Shown: positions 27,288 to 35,196, counted from the stretch's first letter. The stretch: DNA of 64,000 nt from Bacteroidales bacterium (GCA_017466405.1 JAFTUF010000009.1:62001-126000); one strand, 5' to 3'. Notes: generated by a model from the sequence alone, not told the origin. Numbers and translations are program-made.

Positions 27288-27295
27288 CAAAAATA
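27288..27295 (-). promoter_or_regulatory. -7 promoter element for tsaB
   Basis: Minus-strand TATTTTTG matches TAnnTTTG, 14 bp before the tsaB ATG. Confidence 0.6.
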
Positions 27296-27347
27296 GAAAA
27301 TTGTCTTAAAAAAAGCGACAACAATTATATCATAGCAGAAAATAAAT

Positions 27348-27355
27348 TATATTTG
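27348..27355 (+). promoter_or_regulatory. -7 promoter element for nagB
   Basis: TATATTTG matches TAnnTTTG and is followed by C as in strong promoters; 26 bp before the nagB ATG. Confidence 0.6.
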
Positions 27356-27381
27356 CATTTGTGTTAAAAATATAGGCAGAA

Positions 27382-28173
27382 ATGAGAGTAATTATCGAAC
27401 CTAATTATGAAAAGATGTCGCAATGGGCGGCTAATCATATAGTAAAAAGAATCAACGAATTTAACCCTACCGAAGAAAAACCTTTCGTTCTTGGATTACC
27501 AACAGGCTCCACTCCTATCGGAACTTATAAGGCTTTGATAAAATTATATCAAGAAGGAAAAGTTTCTTTCAAAAATGTAGTTACTTTCAACATGGATGAA
27601 TATGTAGGCATCCCGGAAAATCATCCTGAGAGTTATCATACTTTTATGTGGAACAACTTCTTCAGTCATGTCGATGTTAAGAAAGAGAATGTCAATATTC
27701 TCAATGGCAATGCTGAAGACCTCGAAGCAGAATGTCAACGTTATGAAGACAAGATAAAATCGTATGGCGGCATTAATCTGTTTATGGGCGGCATCGGTCC
27801 TGACGGTCATATCGCTTTCAATGAACCAGGTTCTTCTTTGACATCAAGAACAAGAGTGAAAAGCTTGACAACAGATACTATTATCGCTAACTCGAGATTC
27901 TTCAACAACGACATCAACCAAGTTCCAAAGACAGCCTTGACAGTAGGCGTAGGCACTGTGATGGATTCAAAAGAAGTGATGATTTTAGCTAATGGTCACG
28001 GCAAGGCAAGAGCGCTCGCTCAGGTGATAGAAGGCAGTGTCAACCACATGTGGACGGTGAGCGCGTTGCAGATGCATCCTAAAGGCATCATAGTCTGCGA
28101 CGACTTGGCAACATACGAATTGAAAGTCGGAACTGTCAATTATTTCAAGGATATAGAAAAAGATAATTTATAA
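27382..28173 (+). CDS. nagB: glucosamine-6-phosphate deaminase
   Basis: 263 residues. It converts glucosamine 6-phosphate to fructose 6-phosphate and ammonia, linking amino-sugar use to glycolysis. Family motifs are [24 protein letters not shown] with the catalytic Asp, NPES-type [23 protein letters not shown] with the catalytic His, and the allosteric-site region. It has its own promoter and sits 4 bp ahead of the UDP-sugar acetyltransferase gene. This places GlcN6P supply next to amino-sugar nucleotide synthesis. Confidence 0.96.
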   Translation: MRVIIEPNYEKMSQWAANHIVKRINEFNPTEEKPFVLGLPTGSTPIGTYKALIKLYQEGKVSFKNVVTFNMDEYVGIPENHPESYHTFMWNNFFSHVDVKKENVNILNGNAEDLEAECQRYEDKIKSYGGINLFMGGIGPDGHIAFNEPGSSLTSRTRVKSLTTDTIIANSRFFNNDINQVPKTALTVGVGTVMDSKEVMILANGHGKARALAQVIEGSVNHMWTVSALQMHPKGIIVCDDLATYELKVGTVNYFKDIEKDNL

Positions 28174-28177
28174 TATA

Positions 28178-28708
28178 ATGTCAACAGACAACACACATAG
28201 GGGCGTATCGCATACGCCCAATGTTTTTATTCACGAATCATCATACATCGATGACAATGTGACCATTGGCGAAGGCACAAAGATTTGGCATTTCTGTCAC
28301 ATACAGTCGGGTGCTGTAATCGGTAGGAATTGTTCTTTTGGTCAGAACGTCAATGTTGGTAACAACGTCAAGATTGGCGACGGCGTCAAGGTTCAGAATA
28401 ATGTGTCGATATATGAAGGCGTGGAGTTGGAAAACGATGTGTTCTGCGGACCGAGTTGTGTGTTTACCAATGTCACCATTCCGCGAGCAAAATATCCCGT
28501 GCATGGCGTTTATAAGAAGACATTAGTGAAAGAAGGAGCGTCTCTTGGCGCTAACTGTACCATTGTCTGTGGTGTCACCATAGGAAGATTTGCCATGATA
28601 GCAGCAGGAGCTGTCGTGACTAAAGACGTCCCCGACAACGCTCTTATGGCAGGAGTCCCGGCGCGACAGATTGGCTGGGTTGATGAAAAAGGAAATAAAT
28701 TGAAATAA
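28178..28708 (+). CDS. WbpD/WlbB-like UDP-amino-sugar N-acetyltransferase
   Basis: 176 residues, left-handed beta-helix of hexapeptide repeats ([42 protein letters not shown]) with the [21 protein letters not shown] region of the WbpD group. That group acetylates the 3-amino group of UDP-GlcNAc3NA on the way to di-N-acetylated mannuronic acid in O-antigens. WbpB-like and ugd genes lie nearby. The first ~15 residues ([15 protein letters not shown]) are unusual: they are encoded by a heptad repeat word followed by a REP-like palindrome (28201-28219). The normal family N-terminus starts at about [10 protein letters not shown]. Confidence 0.85.
   Translation: MSTDNTHRGVSHTPNVFIHESSYIDDNVTIGEGTKIWHFCHIQSGAVIGRNCSFGQNVNVGNNVKIGDGVKVQNNVSIYEGVELENDVFCGPSCVFTNVTIPRAKYPVHGVYKKTLVKEGASLGANCTIVCGVTIGRFAMIAAGAVVTKDVPDNALMAGVPARQIGWVDEKGNKLK
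28201..28219. repeat. REP-like palindrome with CGC loop inside a coding N-terminus
   Basis: Perfect 8-bp stem GGGCGTAT / ATACGCCC around the loop CGC. It encodes RGVSHTP in the acetyltransferase. Confidence 0.8.
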
Positions 28709-28713
28709 ATATA

Positions 28714-28764
28714 TTTCCTGAAATAAGAGAAAATATTTCTAAATCTTTCCCGAAATAAAGGAAA
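28714..28764 (+). promoter_or_regulatory. two direct copies of a 19-bp dyad upstream of the ATPase gene
   Basis: TTTCCTGAAATAAGAGAAA (28714-28732) and TTTCCCGAAATAAAGGAAA (28746-28764) agree at 16 of 19 positions. Each is an inverted repeat around GAAATAA. The second extends to a 10-bp stem (AAATCTTTCC / GGAAAGATTT, 28741-28769) ending two bases before the -7 element. This is the layout of a tandem operator; it could also act as a terminator hairpin. Confidence 0.6.
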
Positions 28765-28770
28765 GATTTA

Positions 28771-28778
28771 TATCTTTG
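28771..28778 (+). promoter_or_regulatory. -7 promoter element for the DUF4143-type ATPase gene
   Basis: TATCTTTG matches TAnnTTTG, 12 bp before the ATG at 28791. A TTG inside it is not the start. Confidence 0.6.
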
Positions 28779-28790
28779 CAAAAAACATAT

Positions 28791-30101
28791 ATGATAAGAA
28801 AAGATGTCATAAAAACATTAATTGCAATCAAACAGAATGAGATACCGTTCGATGTATTTGATAGGGAAGAGAAGTTGCCTATTGATAGTCGAAAAATTGT
28901 TACTATTTCTGGTGTGCGACGTTGTGGAAAATCTACGATGATGGAGATAATCATTAATGATTTGGTTAAAAATGGAGTTAGTGCAGAGAGAATATTGTGG
29001 TTAGGTTTTGATGATGAGCGTCTTGTCGATATGCATTCTGATGAGTTGAATCAGGTAGTGGAGTCGTATATGGAGATGTATCCTGATATTCCGCTAAAGG
29101 ATGTTTATATGTTTTTTGATGAGATTCAACTTATAAAGGATTGGGAGTTTTTCGTTTTAAGACTATATAAGAATTATTGTAAGAATATCTACATCTGTGG
29201 AAGTAACGCAACAATGTTATCAACAGAGTTGAATTCTTCTCTGAGAGGCTATCCTATTGAATATAGAGCCTATACTTTATCATTTCGTGAGTATTGCCGG
29301 TTTAATGACATAAAGGTGCAATCATATCTTGAACAGGATATAGCACGTTTAAAAAATACTTTCCTTAAATATAACAGTGAAAGTTCATTCCCTGAGATAG
29401 TTCTTACAAGGTCAAAATCAGAACAGCTTAAATTGCTTCATGGTTATTTTGACACAATGCTGTTAAAAGATATAGCCGAACATTATAGAATTTCTAATGT
29501 AAGTATATTGAGGTATTTCGTTAAGAGAATAATGGAAAACCTTAGCAAACCGACTTCAATAAATAGTCTGTATAACGATATAAAGTCCCAAGGTATAAAG
29601 ATCTCAAAAGATGATTTATATCAATGGGCAAACTATGTTTGCAATATATTTCTTTTTATAAGAATTCCAAAGTATGACCGTTCTTTGTCGAAGGAGCAGA
29701 AATCATTGAATAAGTATTACTGTATCGATAATGGACTGCGTTCTGCTGTTTTGTTGCCTCAAAGTAATGATGAAGGAAAATATTTAGAAAATAATGTTTT
29801 TCTTCATCTTAACAGAAATATGCAGGTCGGAGATAAAATTACATATTTCCAGGGCAATAATGAATGTGATTTCGTGATTCAAAGAATGGATGTGGTTATA
29901 CAATTGATACAGGTGTGTTGGGATATATCAGAACATGACACCCTAAAAAGGGAGGTAAAAGGATTGTTAGAAGCTTCTAAAGTAACTAATTGTGATAATC
30001 TCTGGATTATAAATAAAGAAGAAGAAAAAACTATCATCATAGAAGAAAAGACAATTAATGTTGTTCCTGCTTGGAAATGGATGATACTAGTTGAAAACTG
30101 A
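28791..30101 (+). CDS. AAA-family ATPase with DUF4143 C-terminal domain
   Basis: 436 residues. Walker A GVRRCGKST is at 41-49 and Walker B YMFFDE at about 106-111. The C-terminal half has the DUF4143 pattern: YCIDNGLR, a nuclease-like strand NNECDFVIQR, then VIQLIQVCWDI. These proteins are common, highly variable and often strain-specific in Bacteroidota and archaea; the function is not established. The gene interrupts the amino-sugar nucleotide genes, has its own promoter with a tandem dyad, and is followed by heptad repeat sequence. All of this suggests a late insertion. Confidence 0.85.
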   Translation: MIRKDVIKTLIAIKQNEIPFDVFDREEKLPIDSRKIVTISGVRRCGKSTMMEIIINDLVKNGVSAERILWLGFDDERLVDMHSDELNQVVESYMEMYPDIPLKDVYMFFDEIQLIKDWEFFVLRLYKNYCKNIYICGSNATMLSTELNSSLRGYPIEYRAYTLSFREYCRFNDIKVQSYLEQDIARLKNTFLKYNSESSFPEIVLTRSKSEQLKLLHGYFDTMLLKDIAEHYRISNVSILRYFVKRIMENLSKPTSINSLYNDIKSQGIKISKDDLYQWANYVCNIFLFIRIPKYDRSLSKEQKSLNKYYCIDNGLRSAVLLPQSNDEGKYLENNVFLHLNRNMQVGDKITYFQGNNECDFVIQRMDVVIQLIQVCWDISEHDTLKREVKGLLEASKVTNCDNLWIINKEEEKTIIIEEKTINVVPAWKWMILVEN

Positions 30102-30150
30102 AAGTTGAAAATTAATTAGCTGTGAATTATGAGCCGTGAGCATATATTTG

Positions 30151-30178
30151 TTCAAAGTTCAAAGTTCAGAGTTCAAAG
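30151..30178. repeat. 7-bp tandem repeat, four units, before the WbpB-like gene
   Basis: TTCAAAG, TTCAAAG, TTCAGAG, TTCAAAG in register. Preceding sequence (30090-30145) is also word-like (CTGAAAACTGAAAGTTGAAA; ATGAGCCGTGAGC). Confidence 0.85.
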
Positions 30179-30187
30179 TATAAAAAA

Positions 30188-31153
30188 ATGAATTTCTCAA
30201 TAATAGGAGTTGGCGGCTATATCGCGCCACGACATCTTAAAGCAATAAAAGACACTGGCAATATCTTGGTCTCGGCTTACGATAAAAACGACAGTGTCGG
30301 GATAATGGACAGCTATTTCCCTCATGCTTCGTTTTTCACCGAACAGGAACTCTTCGACCGTCATAACACTCGTCTCATCGAGAAAGGTCAGAAGATTGAT
30401 TTCGTGTCGGTTTGTACGCCTAACTATCTCCACGACGCTCACACTAGATACGGATTGAGATTAGGCTGCGATGTTATCTGCGAGAAACCTGTTGTCTTGA
30501 ATCCATGGAATATCGACGCTTTAGAAGCTGTAGAGAAATCGACGGGAAGAAAAGCTTATACTATTTTACAGCTGCGTCTTCACGAGTCGATAGTTGCGTT
30601 GAAGAAGAAGATAGATGAAGGTCCTAAAGATAAGATTTACGATGTCGATTTGACTTATATTACTGCAAGAGGTAATTGGTATTATACTTCGTGGAAAGGC
30701 GACATCAATAAGAGCGGTGGCGTCGCAACTAACATAGGAATTCATTTCTATGATATGCTGCAATGGATTTTCGGCGATGTGAAGAAAAGCGTCGTTCATG
30801 TCTCGAGCCATGACAGAGTTGCTGGTTATTTAGAGTTGGAGAAGGCGAGAGTGAGATATTTCTTAAGTATCAACGCCGACACTCTTCCTGAGAATGCTGT
30901 CCAAGGTGAGAAGAGAACATACAGAACCATCATGATTGACGGCAGCGAATTTGAATTCAGTCAAGGATTTACAGAACTTCATACCGAGAGTTACAAAAAG
31001 ATATTATCTGGCGAAGGATTCAGAATCTCAGAAGCGAGAAACTGCATCGAGATGGTCTATGAGATAAGAAACGCCGCCCCAATAGGACTCAAAGGCGACT
31101 ACCATCCATTGGCGAGATTAGAGTTAAGCAAGCATCCGTTTGGATGGAAGTAG
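30188..31153 (+). CDS. WbpB-like Gfo/Idh/MocA oxidoreductase (UDP-GlcNAcA 3-dehydrogenase type)
   Basis: 321 residues. An N-terminal Rossmann fold (GVGGYIAPRHLKAI), CTPNYLHDAHTRYGLRLGCDVICEKP with the catalytic Lys, and GGVATNIGIHFYDMLQWIFG with the His/Asp pair are all typical of WbpB/WlbA. Those enzymes oxidise C3 of UDP-GlcNAc uronic acid before amination by WbpE and acetylation by WbpD. The WbpD-like gene is upstream (separated by the ATPase) and ugd is downstream. No WbpE-type aminotransferase is in the window. The stop codon lies within a palindrome (31147-31173). Confidence 0.88.
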   Translation: MNFSIIGVGGYIAPRHLKAIKDTGNILVSAYDKNDSVGIMDSYFPHASFFTEQELFDRHNTRLIEKGQKIDFVSVCTPNYLHDAHTRYGLRLGCDVICEKPVVLNPWNIDALEAVEKSTGRKAYTILQLRLHESIVALKKKIDEGPKDKIYDVDLTYITARGNWYYTSWKGDINKSGGVATNIGIHFYDMLQWIFGDVKKSVVHVSSHDRVAGYLELEKARVRYFLSINADTLPENAVQGEKRTYRTIMIDGSEFEFSQGFTELHTESYKKILSGEGFRISEARNCIEMVYEIRNAAPIGLKGDYHPLARLELSKHPFGWK

Positions 31154-31173
31154 CAGTCCGCGACTGCTACTTC
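31147..31173. repeat. REP-like palindrome with CGC loop at the WbpB-like stop codon
   Basis: Perfect 12-bp stem GAAGTAGCAGTC / GACTGCTACTTC with loop CGC, ending one base before the left inverted repeat of the four-helix-bundle locus. No T run follows, so it is a weak terminator candidate. Confidence 0.85.
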
Positions 31174-31174
31174 T

Positions 31175-31205
31175 GTCAACAGACAACAGACAACGGACAA
31201 CAGTC
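31175..31205. repeat. left 31-bp inverted repeat framing the four-helix-bundle gene
   Basis: Built of 7-bp units (AGACAAC, AGACAAC, GGACAAC) between GTCAAC and AGTC. Its complement recurs at 31642-31672, 29 of 31 positions identical. Confidence 0.9.
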
Positions 31206-31256
31206 TTTGTCCATGAGTTTTAATAAATAATTTATGAACTTTTAACCAAATTAATT

Positions 31257-31619
31257 ATGAAAGTAAGAAACCTTGAAAATTTAAGAGTGTGGCAGGAGAC
31301 AAGGTCTTTTGTCAATGAAATTTATGAATTGATGTCTAACTGTAAAGATTATAGTTTTCGTGATCAGTTGCAGAGAGCGTCTATATCAATAATGAATAAC
31401 ATAGCGGAAGGCTCAGAAAGTGGATCTGACAAAGCGTATATTCGTTATTTGAATGTGTCGAGAGGAAGTTGTTCTGAAGTTAAAAGTATGTTGTATCTTT
31501 GTGAAGATATGAAATTCTGCACTCCAGAGAAACGTAAGGAATTACAATCAAAGTTGTTGATAATATCAGGTCAAATATATAAATTAATAGAGTTTTTAAA
31601 TAACAATCAGAAGAACTGA
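31257..31619 (+). CDS. four-helix-bundle protein (S23 / IVP / Avd-related family)
   Basis: 120 residues, all helical. It has the family opening VRNLENLRVWQETRSFVNEIYEL and core FRDQLQRASISIMNNIAEGSESGSDKAYIRYLNVSRGSCSEVKSMLYL. Relatives are encoded in intervening sequences of 23S rRNA genes in some bacteria, and the fold is shared with Avd of diversity-generating retroelements. No enzyme activity is known. The gene sits exactly between two 31-bp inverted repeats, within UDP-sugar genes to which it has no evident link. No TAnnTTTG promoter was found for it. Confidence 0.88.
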   Translation: MKVRNLENLRVWQETRSFVNEIYELMSNCKDYSFRDQLQRASISIMNNIAEGSESGSDKAYIRYLNVSRGSCSEVKSMLYLCEDMKFCTPEKRKELQSKLLIISGQIYKLIEFLNNNQKN

Positions 31620-31641
31620 CGATAGAGAAAGCATACCTAAG

Positions 31642-31672
31642 GACTGTTGTCTGTTGTCCGTTGTCTGTTGAC
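31642..31672. repeat. right 31-bp inverted repeat framing the four-helix-bundle gene
   Basis: Reverse complement of 31175-31205 with two mismatches. Units TGTTGTC, TGTTGTC, CGTTGTC, TGTTGAC. The same unit word recurs at 35156-35183. Confidence 0.9.
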
Positions 31673-31682
31673 TTAATAAATT

Positions 31683-32921
31683 ATGAAAATCTCAATAGCA
31701 GGAACCGGTTACGTCGGATTATCAATCGCGACATTATTAGCGCAGCACAATGAAGTGACGGCTGTTGACATTGTGCCGGAGCGCGTGGAGATGATTAACA
31801 ATAAGAAGTCTCCTATACAAGATGATTACATTGAAGATTATCTTGTCAATAAGGATTTGAATCTCCGCGCCACTATAGACGCTGAGTCGGGATATAAAGA
31901 CGCAGAATTTGTGGTAATCGCGGCGCCTACCAACTACGATAGCGTGAGAAATTTCTTCGATACTTCGGCTGTGGAAGATGTCATCTCTAAGGTGATGAAA
32001 TATAATCCAGATGCTATCATGGTGATAAAAAGTACTATTCCTGTCGGTTATACTGAAGCGATAAGAAAGAAAACCGGCAGCGATAATATAATATTCTCTC
32101 CTGAGTTTCTGAGAGAGAGTAAGGCATTATACGATAATCTATATCCGAGCAGAATAATAGTCGGTTATAAGCAAAATGACGAGCGTTTGGAGAAGGCTGC
32201 TCATCAGTTTGCTGAGCTTATAAAGCAAGGCGCTATCAAGCAGGATGTGCCAGTTCTCTTTATGGGAAGCACTGAGGCTGAGGCGGTGAAACTCTTTGCC
32301 AACACTTATCTCGCTCTTCGTGTCAGTTATTTCAACGAACTCGATACCTATTCAGAACTGAAAGGATTGAACACTCAGCAAATAATAGAAGGCGTTTGCC
32401 TCGATCCTCGCATCGGAACTCATTACAACAACCCAAGTTTCGGCTATGGTGGTTATTGTCTCCCGAAAGACACCAAACAGCTTCTCGCAAATTATGAAGA
32501 CGTGCCTCAGAACATGATGTCGGCTATTGTGGAAAGCAACAGAACTCGTAAGGATTTCATCGCTGACCAGGTGTTGAAAAAAGCTGGCTATTACGATTAC
32601 TACAACTATAGTCATTATAATGCTCAAGCTGAGAAACAATGTGTTATCGGAGTCTATCGTCTCACTATGAAATCCAACTCGGATAACTTCCGTCAGAGTT
32701 CGATACAAGGTGTGATGAAGCGAGTGAAGGCAAAAGGCGCTACCGTCATTATCTACGAACCTTCTTTAGAAGATGGCAGCACTTTCTTTGGCAGCATTGT
32801 CGTCAACGACTTGGAACGATTCAAGAAAGAAAGTCATGCTATCATTGCCAATCGTTACGATAGCAGTTTAGATGACGTTAAGGAAAAGGTTTATACGCGA
32901 GATATTTTCAGACGCGACTGA
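31683..32921 (+). CDS. ugd: UDP-glucose 6-dehydrogenase
   Basis: 412 residues, of the single-domain-swapped type seen in E. coli Ugd. It oxidises UDP-glucose to UDP-glucuronate in two NAD-dependent steps. Visible motifs are [60 protein letters not shown], and [10 protein letters not shown] with the catalytic Cys. An extra tyrosine-rich stretch of about 16 residues ([14 protein letters not shown]) sits before [21 protein letters not shown]-GlcNAc dehydrogenase role would fit the WbpB/D neighbours better, but the sequence matches Ugd. Confidence 0.92.
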   Translation: MKISIAGTGYVGLSIATLLAQHNEVTAVDIVPERVEMINNKKSPIQDDYIEDYLVNKDLNLRATIDAESGYKDAEFVVIAAPTNYDSVRNFFDTSAVEDVISKVMKYNPDAIMVIKSTIPVGYTEAIRKKTGSDNIIFSPEFLRESKALYDNLYPSRIIVGYKQNDERLEKAAHQFAELIKQGAIKQDVPVLFMGSTEAEAVKLFANTYLALRVSYFNELDTYSELKGLNTQQIIEGVCLDPRIGTHYNNPSFGYGGYCLPKDTKQLLANYEDVPQNMMSAIVESNRTRKDFIADQVLKKAGYYDYYNYSHYNAQAEKQCVIGVYRLTMKSNSDNFRQSSIQGVMKRVKAKGATVIIYEPSLEDGSTFFGSIVVNDLERFKKESHAIIANRYDSSLDDVKEKVYTRDIFRRD

Positions 32922-32945
32922 AAAAAGAAATTTTAGAGATATATT

Positions 32946-32995
32946 AGGCAGTTGTTTTTCACCATCTCGAGCATGTTGAGCATCTGCCTTTTTTC
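32946..32995 (+). terminator. probable terminator of ugd, overlapping a minus-strand small gene
   Basis: Six-bp stem AGGCAG / CTGCCT with a long internal loop, followed by a T-rich run. The stem is modest, hence moderate confidence. Confidence 0.5.
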
Positions 32996-33093
32996 TTTTG
33001 CACGTTGATAGGCTCGTAGGCGCGTGAACACGACGACATTATAATTCCTATCGTCAAAACGAAAATCATTATTATATAACTTCTTCTTTTCAT
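32959..33093 (-). CDS. small lipoprotein, 44 residues
   Basis: An open frame too short for usual gene calling: MKRRSYIIMIFVLTIGIIMS followed by SCSRAYEPINVQKKKGRC and STCSRW. It has a positively charged n-region, a hydrophobic helix and a lipobox (MSSC, Cys22). A short tail follows, rich in Lys, with CSTC and a terminal RW. It starts 5 bp after the stop of the EnvC-like gene on the same strand, so it is probably the last gene of that envelope unit. I do not recognise a named family. Alternative: chance frame, made less likely by the signal peptide and spacing. Confidence 0.65.
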   Translation of the reverse strand: MKRRSYIIMIFVLTIGIIMSSCSRAYEPINVQKKKGRCSTCSRW

Positions 33094-33097
33094 AATA

Positions 33098-34324
33098 CTA
33101 TTTCTTAATCCATAATGCCGGATTCACGGTTGTTCTGTTTTCCTGCCATATCTCAAAATGCAAGATTGTCTTGCCGTCGCTGACGTTAGTGTGAATTTTG
33201 CCGATTTCCTGCCCTGTAACGACTTTATCTTTCATCTTGACATAAACCTTCTCAAGGTTTGAATAAAGCGTGAAATAAAGCCCGTGACGCACCAAAATGA
33301 CGCTGTTTCCTCCTTGATTCATGACACCGCAGACTTCGCCGTCGAAAACACATCTCGCCTTAGAACCTTTTGTGGTGCTGATGTCGATGCCGTTATTATT
33401 AACAGTGACTTTCTTCTGTGTCGGATGTTGACTCAATCCGTATTTACCTGTTATGATACCTTGCTCTACAGGATACGGCAGCTTGCCTTTGTTTTGGGCG
33501 AAATTGGCTGAGAGATTGTAATCGATAGATTCGGTATTGTTTTTCTTGGCAGCTTCTTCCCTTTCCTTCGCCTTCCTAATTTCTTCTGCGATGATTTTCT
33601 CTATCTGTTTCTTTAACTCCTTGGCTTGTTTTTCTTTAGAGGTGATGTCTTTTTGAATCTGTTTCTCTTTCTTCTTCAGAGAAGCGATGTCGTTGTTGAG
33701 TTTGTCGCGTTCTTTCATCAGAACGGCTTTCTCTTGCTTTTCTTTCGCTAAAATCTTCTCCTTTTCTTTTTTATTATTCTCGTTCTTCTCAAGCTGAAGC
33801 TGAATCTTGATCTGTGTGGAGTCAATCTCTTCAATCTTTTCCTTAACCAAACCGTTGAGTTCTTGAATATAACGCATCCTTCTCATTGCCTGATTGAAAT
33901 CTTCCGAAGAGAAAATGAACAGCAGATTATTCACCTTGCCTTTGTTTCTATAATTGATAACCAAAAGATTGGAATATTCCTTACGATACAATTTGAGATT
34001 TTTCTCCAAAGTGGCAATCTGATTTTTGTTGTTCTGTATGTCTTTGTTGATAGCATTTATCTGACTTTGATAAGTCTTGATAAGACTCTCACGTTGCTTG
34101 ATTTGTGTCTGTAAAAGACTGACCTGATTTATGGAAGTCTCCTTGTCTTTCGATGTCTCCTTCAATAATTTCTCGGCTAACTTAATATCTTTCTGTATGC
34201 TCTGAATCTTCTTCTCCAACGACTCGACAGTCTGACAATAGGCTGTTGTTGTCATGAAGAACAATAGAAACAATAACAACAAGTTTCTGACTTTCTGAGT
34301 TTCTGACTTTCTGAGTTTTACCAT
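33098..34324 (-). CDS. EnvC-like murein hydrolase activator (coiled coil + M23 domain)
   Basis: 408 residues. A signal peptide is followed by a long coiled coil (about 33-265, repeated KEK/QIK heptads) and a C-terminal M23/LytM domain (about 275-408: GKLPYPVEQGIITGKYG, HFEIWQ). The usual zinc ligands are partly replaced: HxxxD of active LytM is VTVNNNGIDIS here. This fits EnvC, which activates amidases at the division site instead of cutting wall itself. The first 14 residues (MVKLRKSETQKVRN) are encoded by an 8-bp tandem repeat. The gene overlaps DUF4292 by 7 bp. Confidence 0.87.
   Translation of the reverse strand: MVKLRKSETQKVRNLLLLFLLFFMTTTAYCQTVESLEKKIQSIQKDIKLAEKLLKETSKDKETSINQVSLLQTQIKQRESLIKTYQSQINAINKDIQNNKNQIATLEKNLKLYRKEYSNLLVINYRNKGKVNNLLFIFSSEDFNQAMRRMRYIQELNGLVKEKIEEIDSTQIKIQLQLEKNENNKKEKEKILAKEKQEKAVLMKERDKLNNDIASLKKKEKQIQKDITSKEKQAKELKKQIEKIIAEEIRKAKEREEAAKKNNTESIDYNLSANFAQNKGKLPYPVEQGIITGKYGLSQHPTQKKVTVNNNGIDISTTKGSKARCVFDGEVCGVMNQGGNSVILVRHGLYFTLYSNLEKVYVKMKDKVVTGQEIGKIHTNVSDGKTILHFEIWQENRTTVNPALWIKK
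34284..34315. repeat. 8-bp tandem repeat, four units, encoding the EnvC-like N-terminus
   Basis: TTTCTGAC, TTTCTGAG, TTTCTGAC, TTTCTGAG in register on the + strand, just inside the start codon. Confidence 0.9.
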
Positions 34325-35196
34325 GAACTTATCTTATTATATTTTTTTGAGACATTGAAAGGAAATTTTAGCTTCTCCCCTACTTTAATTTCTGTATAAT
34401 TAATCTCTATAATACCATCTAACGAAGAGTCTTCAAAGATTATTTTCGATGGAATTAATTTGTCGTTAATTTGCTGAAAATCGTCATAGCGGAGACTCGA
34501 TTTTATACAACGGATAATATTTTTATCTTTACCTTCTCTAATGAAGCGAGTTGTTATCTCATATTTGTTTATCCTAAAGCTTTCAGGTGTGATGTAAATA
34601 TTTTTGGTGATAAATTCTTCTTCTCCTATTTTTGATATATGTTTAGGTTTAGTTTCAAGCTTGTAACTGTCGTTTTCTATCTCAACTTGATATTTATTGT
34701 CTCTGATATGAACGTCGTTTCCTACCAACAAGCCTTGTACAAACAACAATGGATTTTTAATTATTGAGTCGAGGCTTTCGATATTTGTCACGAAATATGT
34801 TTTCTTTGTCCTATTGATGAATTTTAAGGAATCTTTTGTTATCATAACTCTTGCCATTTCAACGCCGAGTTTCAACGATAAAGAAACCCATATCACGCTG
34901 TCGTTCTGCATCCTCAGCTGTCCTTTCAATCCCATCGGATTAATACCTTTGGTATCCTTAATCTTAACATCAAACTTAGCTTCAAAATTGTCAAACTCGA
35001 ACTTATTATCTTCAACTTCATTTACAATGTGATTGGCAGATAACATCCTGACATTCGATGTTTCTTTTTTTACTGAACAAGAACTGACGATTAGAATAAG
35101 AGCCAAGAACCATGAACTAAGAGCTAAGAACCTCCGACAGCTCGTGGATAATGACCGTTGTCTGTTGACTGTTGTCTGTTGACTTTTCTTATTCAT
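34318..35196 (-). CDS. DUF4292 lipoprotein
   Basis: 292 residues from the ATG at 35194-35196, which overlaps the TAA of the TPR gene. Lipobox IVSSC is at about residue 40, then a beta-rich LolA/LolB-like domain: FEAKFDVKIKD, GLKGQLRMQNDSVIWVSLSLKLGVEMARVMITKDSLKFINR. This is the DUF4292 family of Bacteroidota, probably an envelope lipoprotein in lipid or lipoprotein handling; that role is inference from fold. The signal region is abnormally long because two repeat tracts (35098-35131 and 35156-35183) are read as SQQTTVNRQR and RRFLALSSWFLAL. Confidence 0.85.
   Translation of the reverse strand: MNKKSQQTTVNRQRSLSTSCRRFLALSSWFLALILIVSSCSVKKETSNVRMLSANHIVNEVEDNKFEFDNFEAKFDVKIKDTKGINPMGLKGQLRMQNDSVIWVSLSLKLGVEMARVMITKDSLKFINRTKKTYFVTNIESLDSIIKNPLLFVQGLLVGNDVHIRDNKYQVEIENDSYKLETKPKHISKIGEEEFITKNIYITPESFRINKYEITTRFIREGKDKNIIRCIKSSLRYDDFQQINDKLIPSKIIFEDSSLDGIIEINYTEIKVGEKLKFPFNVSKKYNKISSW
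35098..35131. repeat. degenerate word repeat in the DUF4292 signal region
   Basis: AGAGCCAAGAACCATGAACT then AAGAGCTAAGAACC: the words GAGC(C/T)AAGAAC recur with a spacer. Encodes hydrophobic residues of the signal peptide. Confidence 0.7.
35156..35183. repeat. 7-bp tandem repeat, four units, same word as the 31-bp inverted repeats
   Basis: CGTTGTC, TGTTGAC, TGTTGTC, TGTTGAC in register on the + strand, inside the DUF4292 coding sequence. Confidence 0.9.

Noticed and set aside
31175-31672. Insertion sequence with terminal inverted repeats
   Set aside because: No transposase, no DDE or HUH motif and no target-site duplication visible; reported instead as a candidate unit of another kind.
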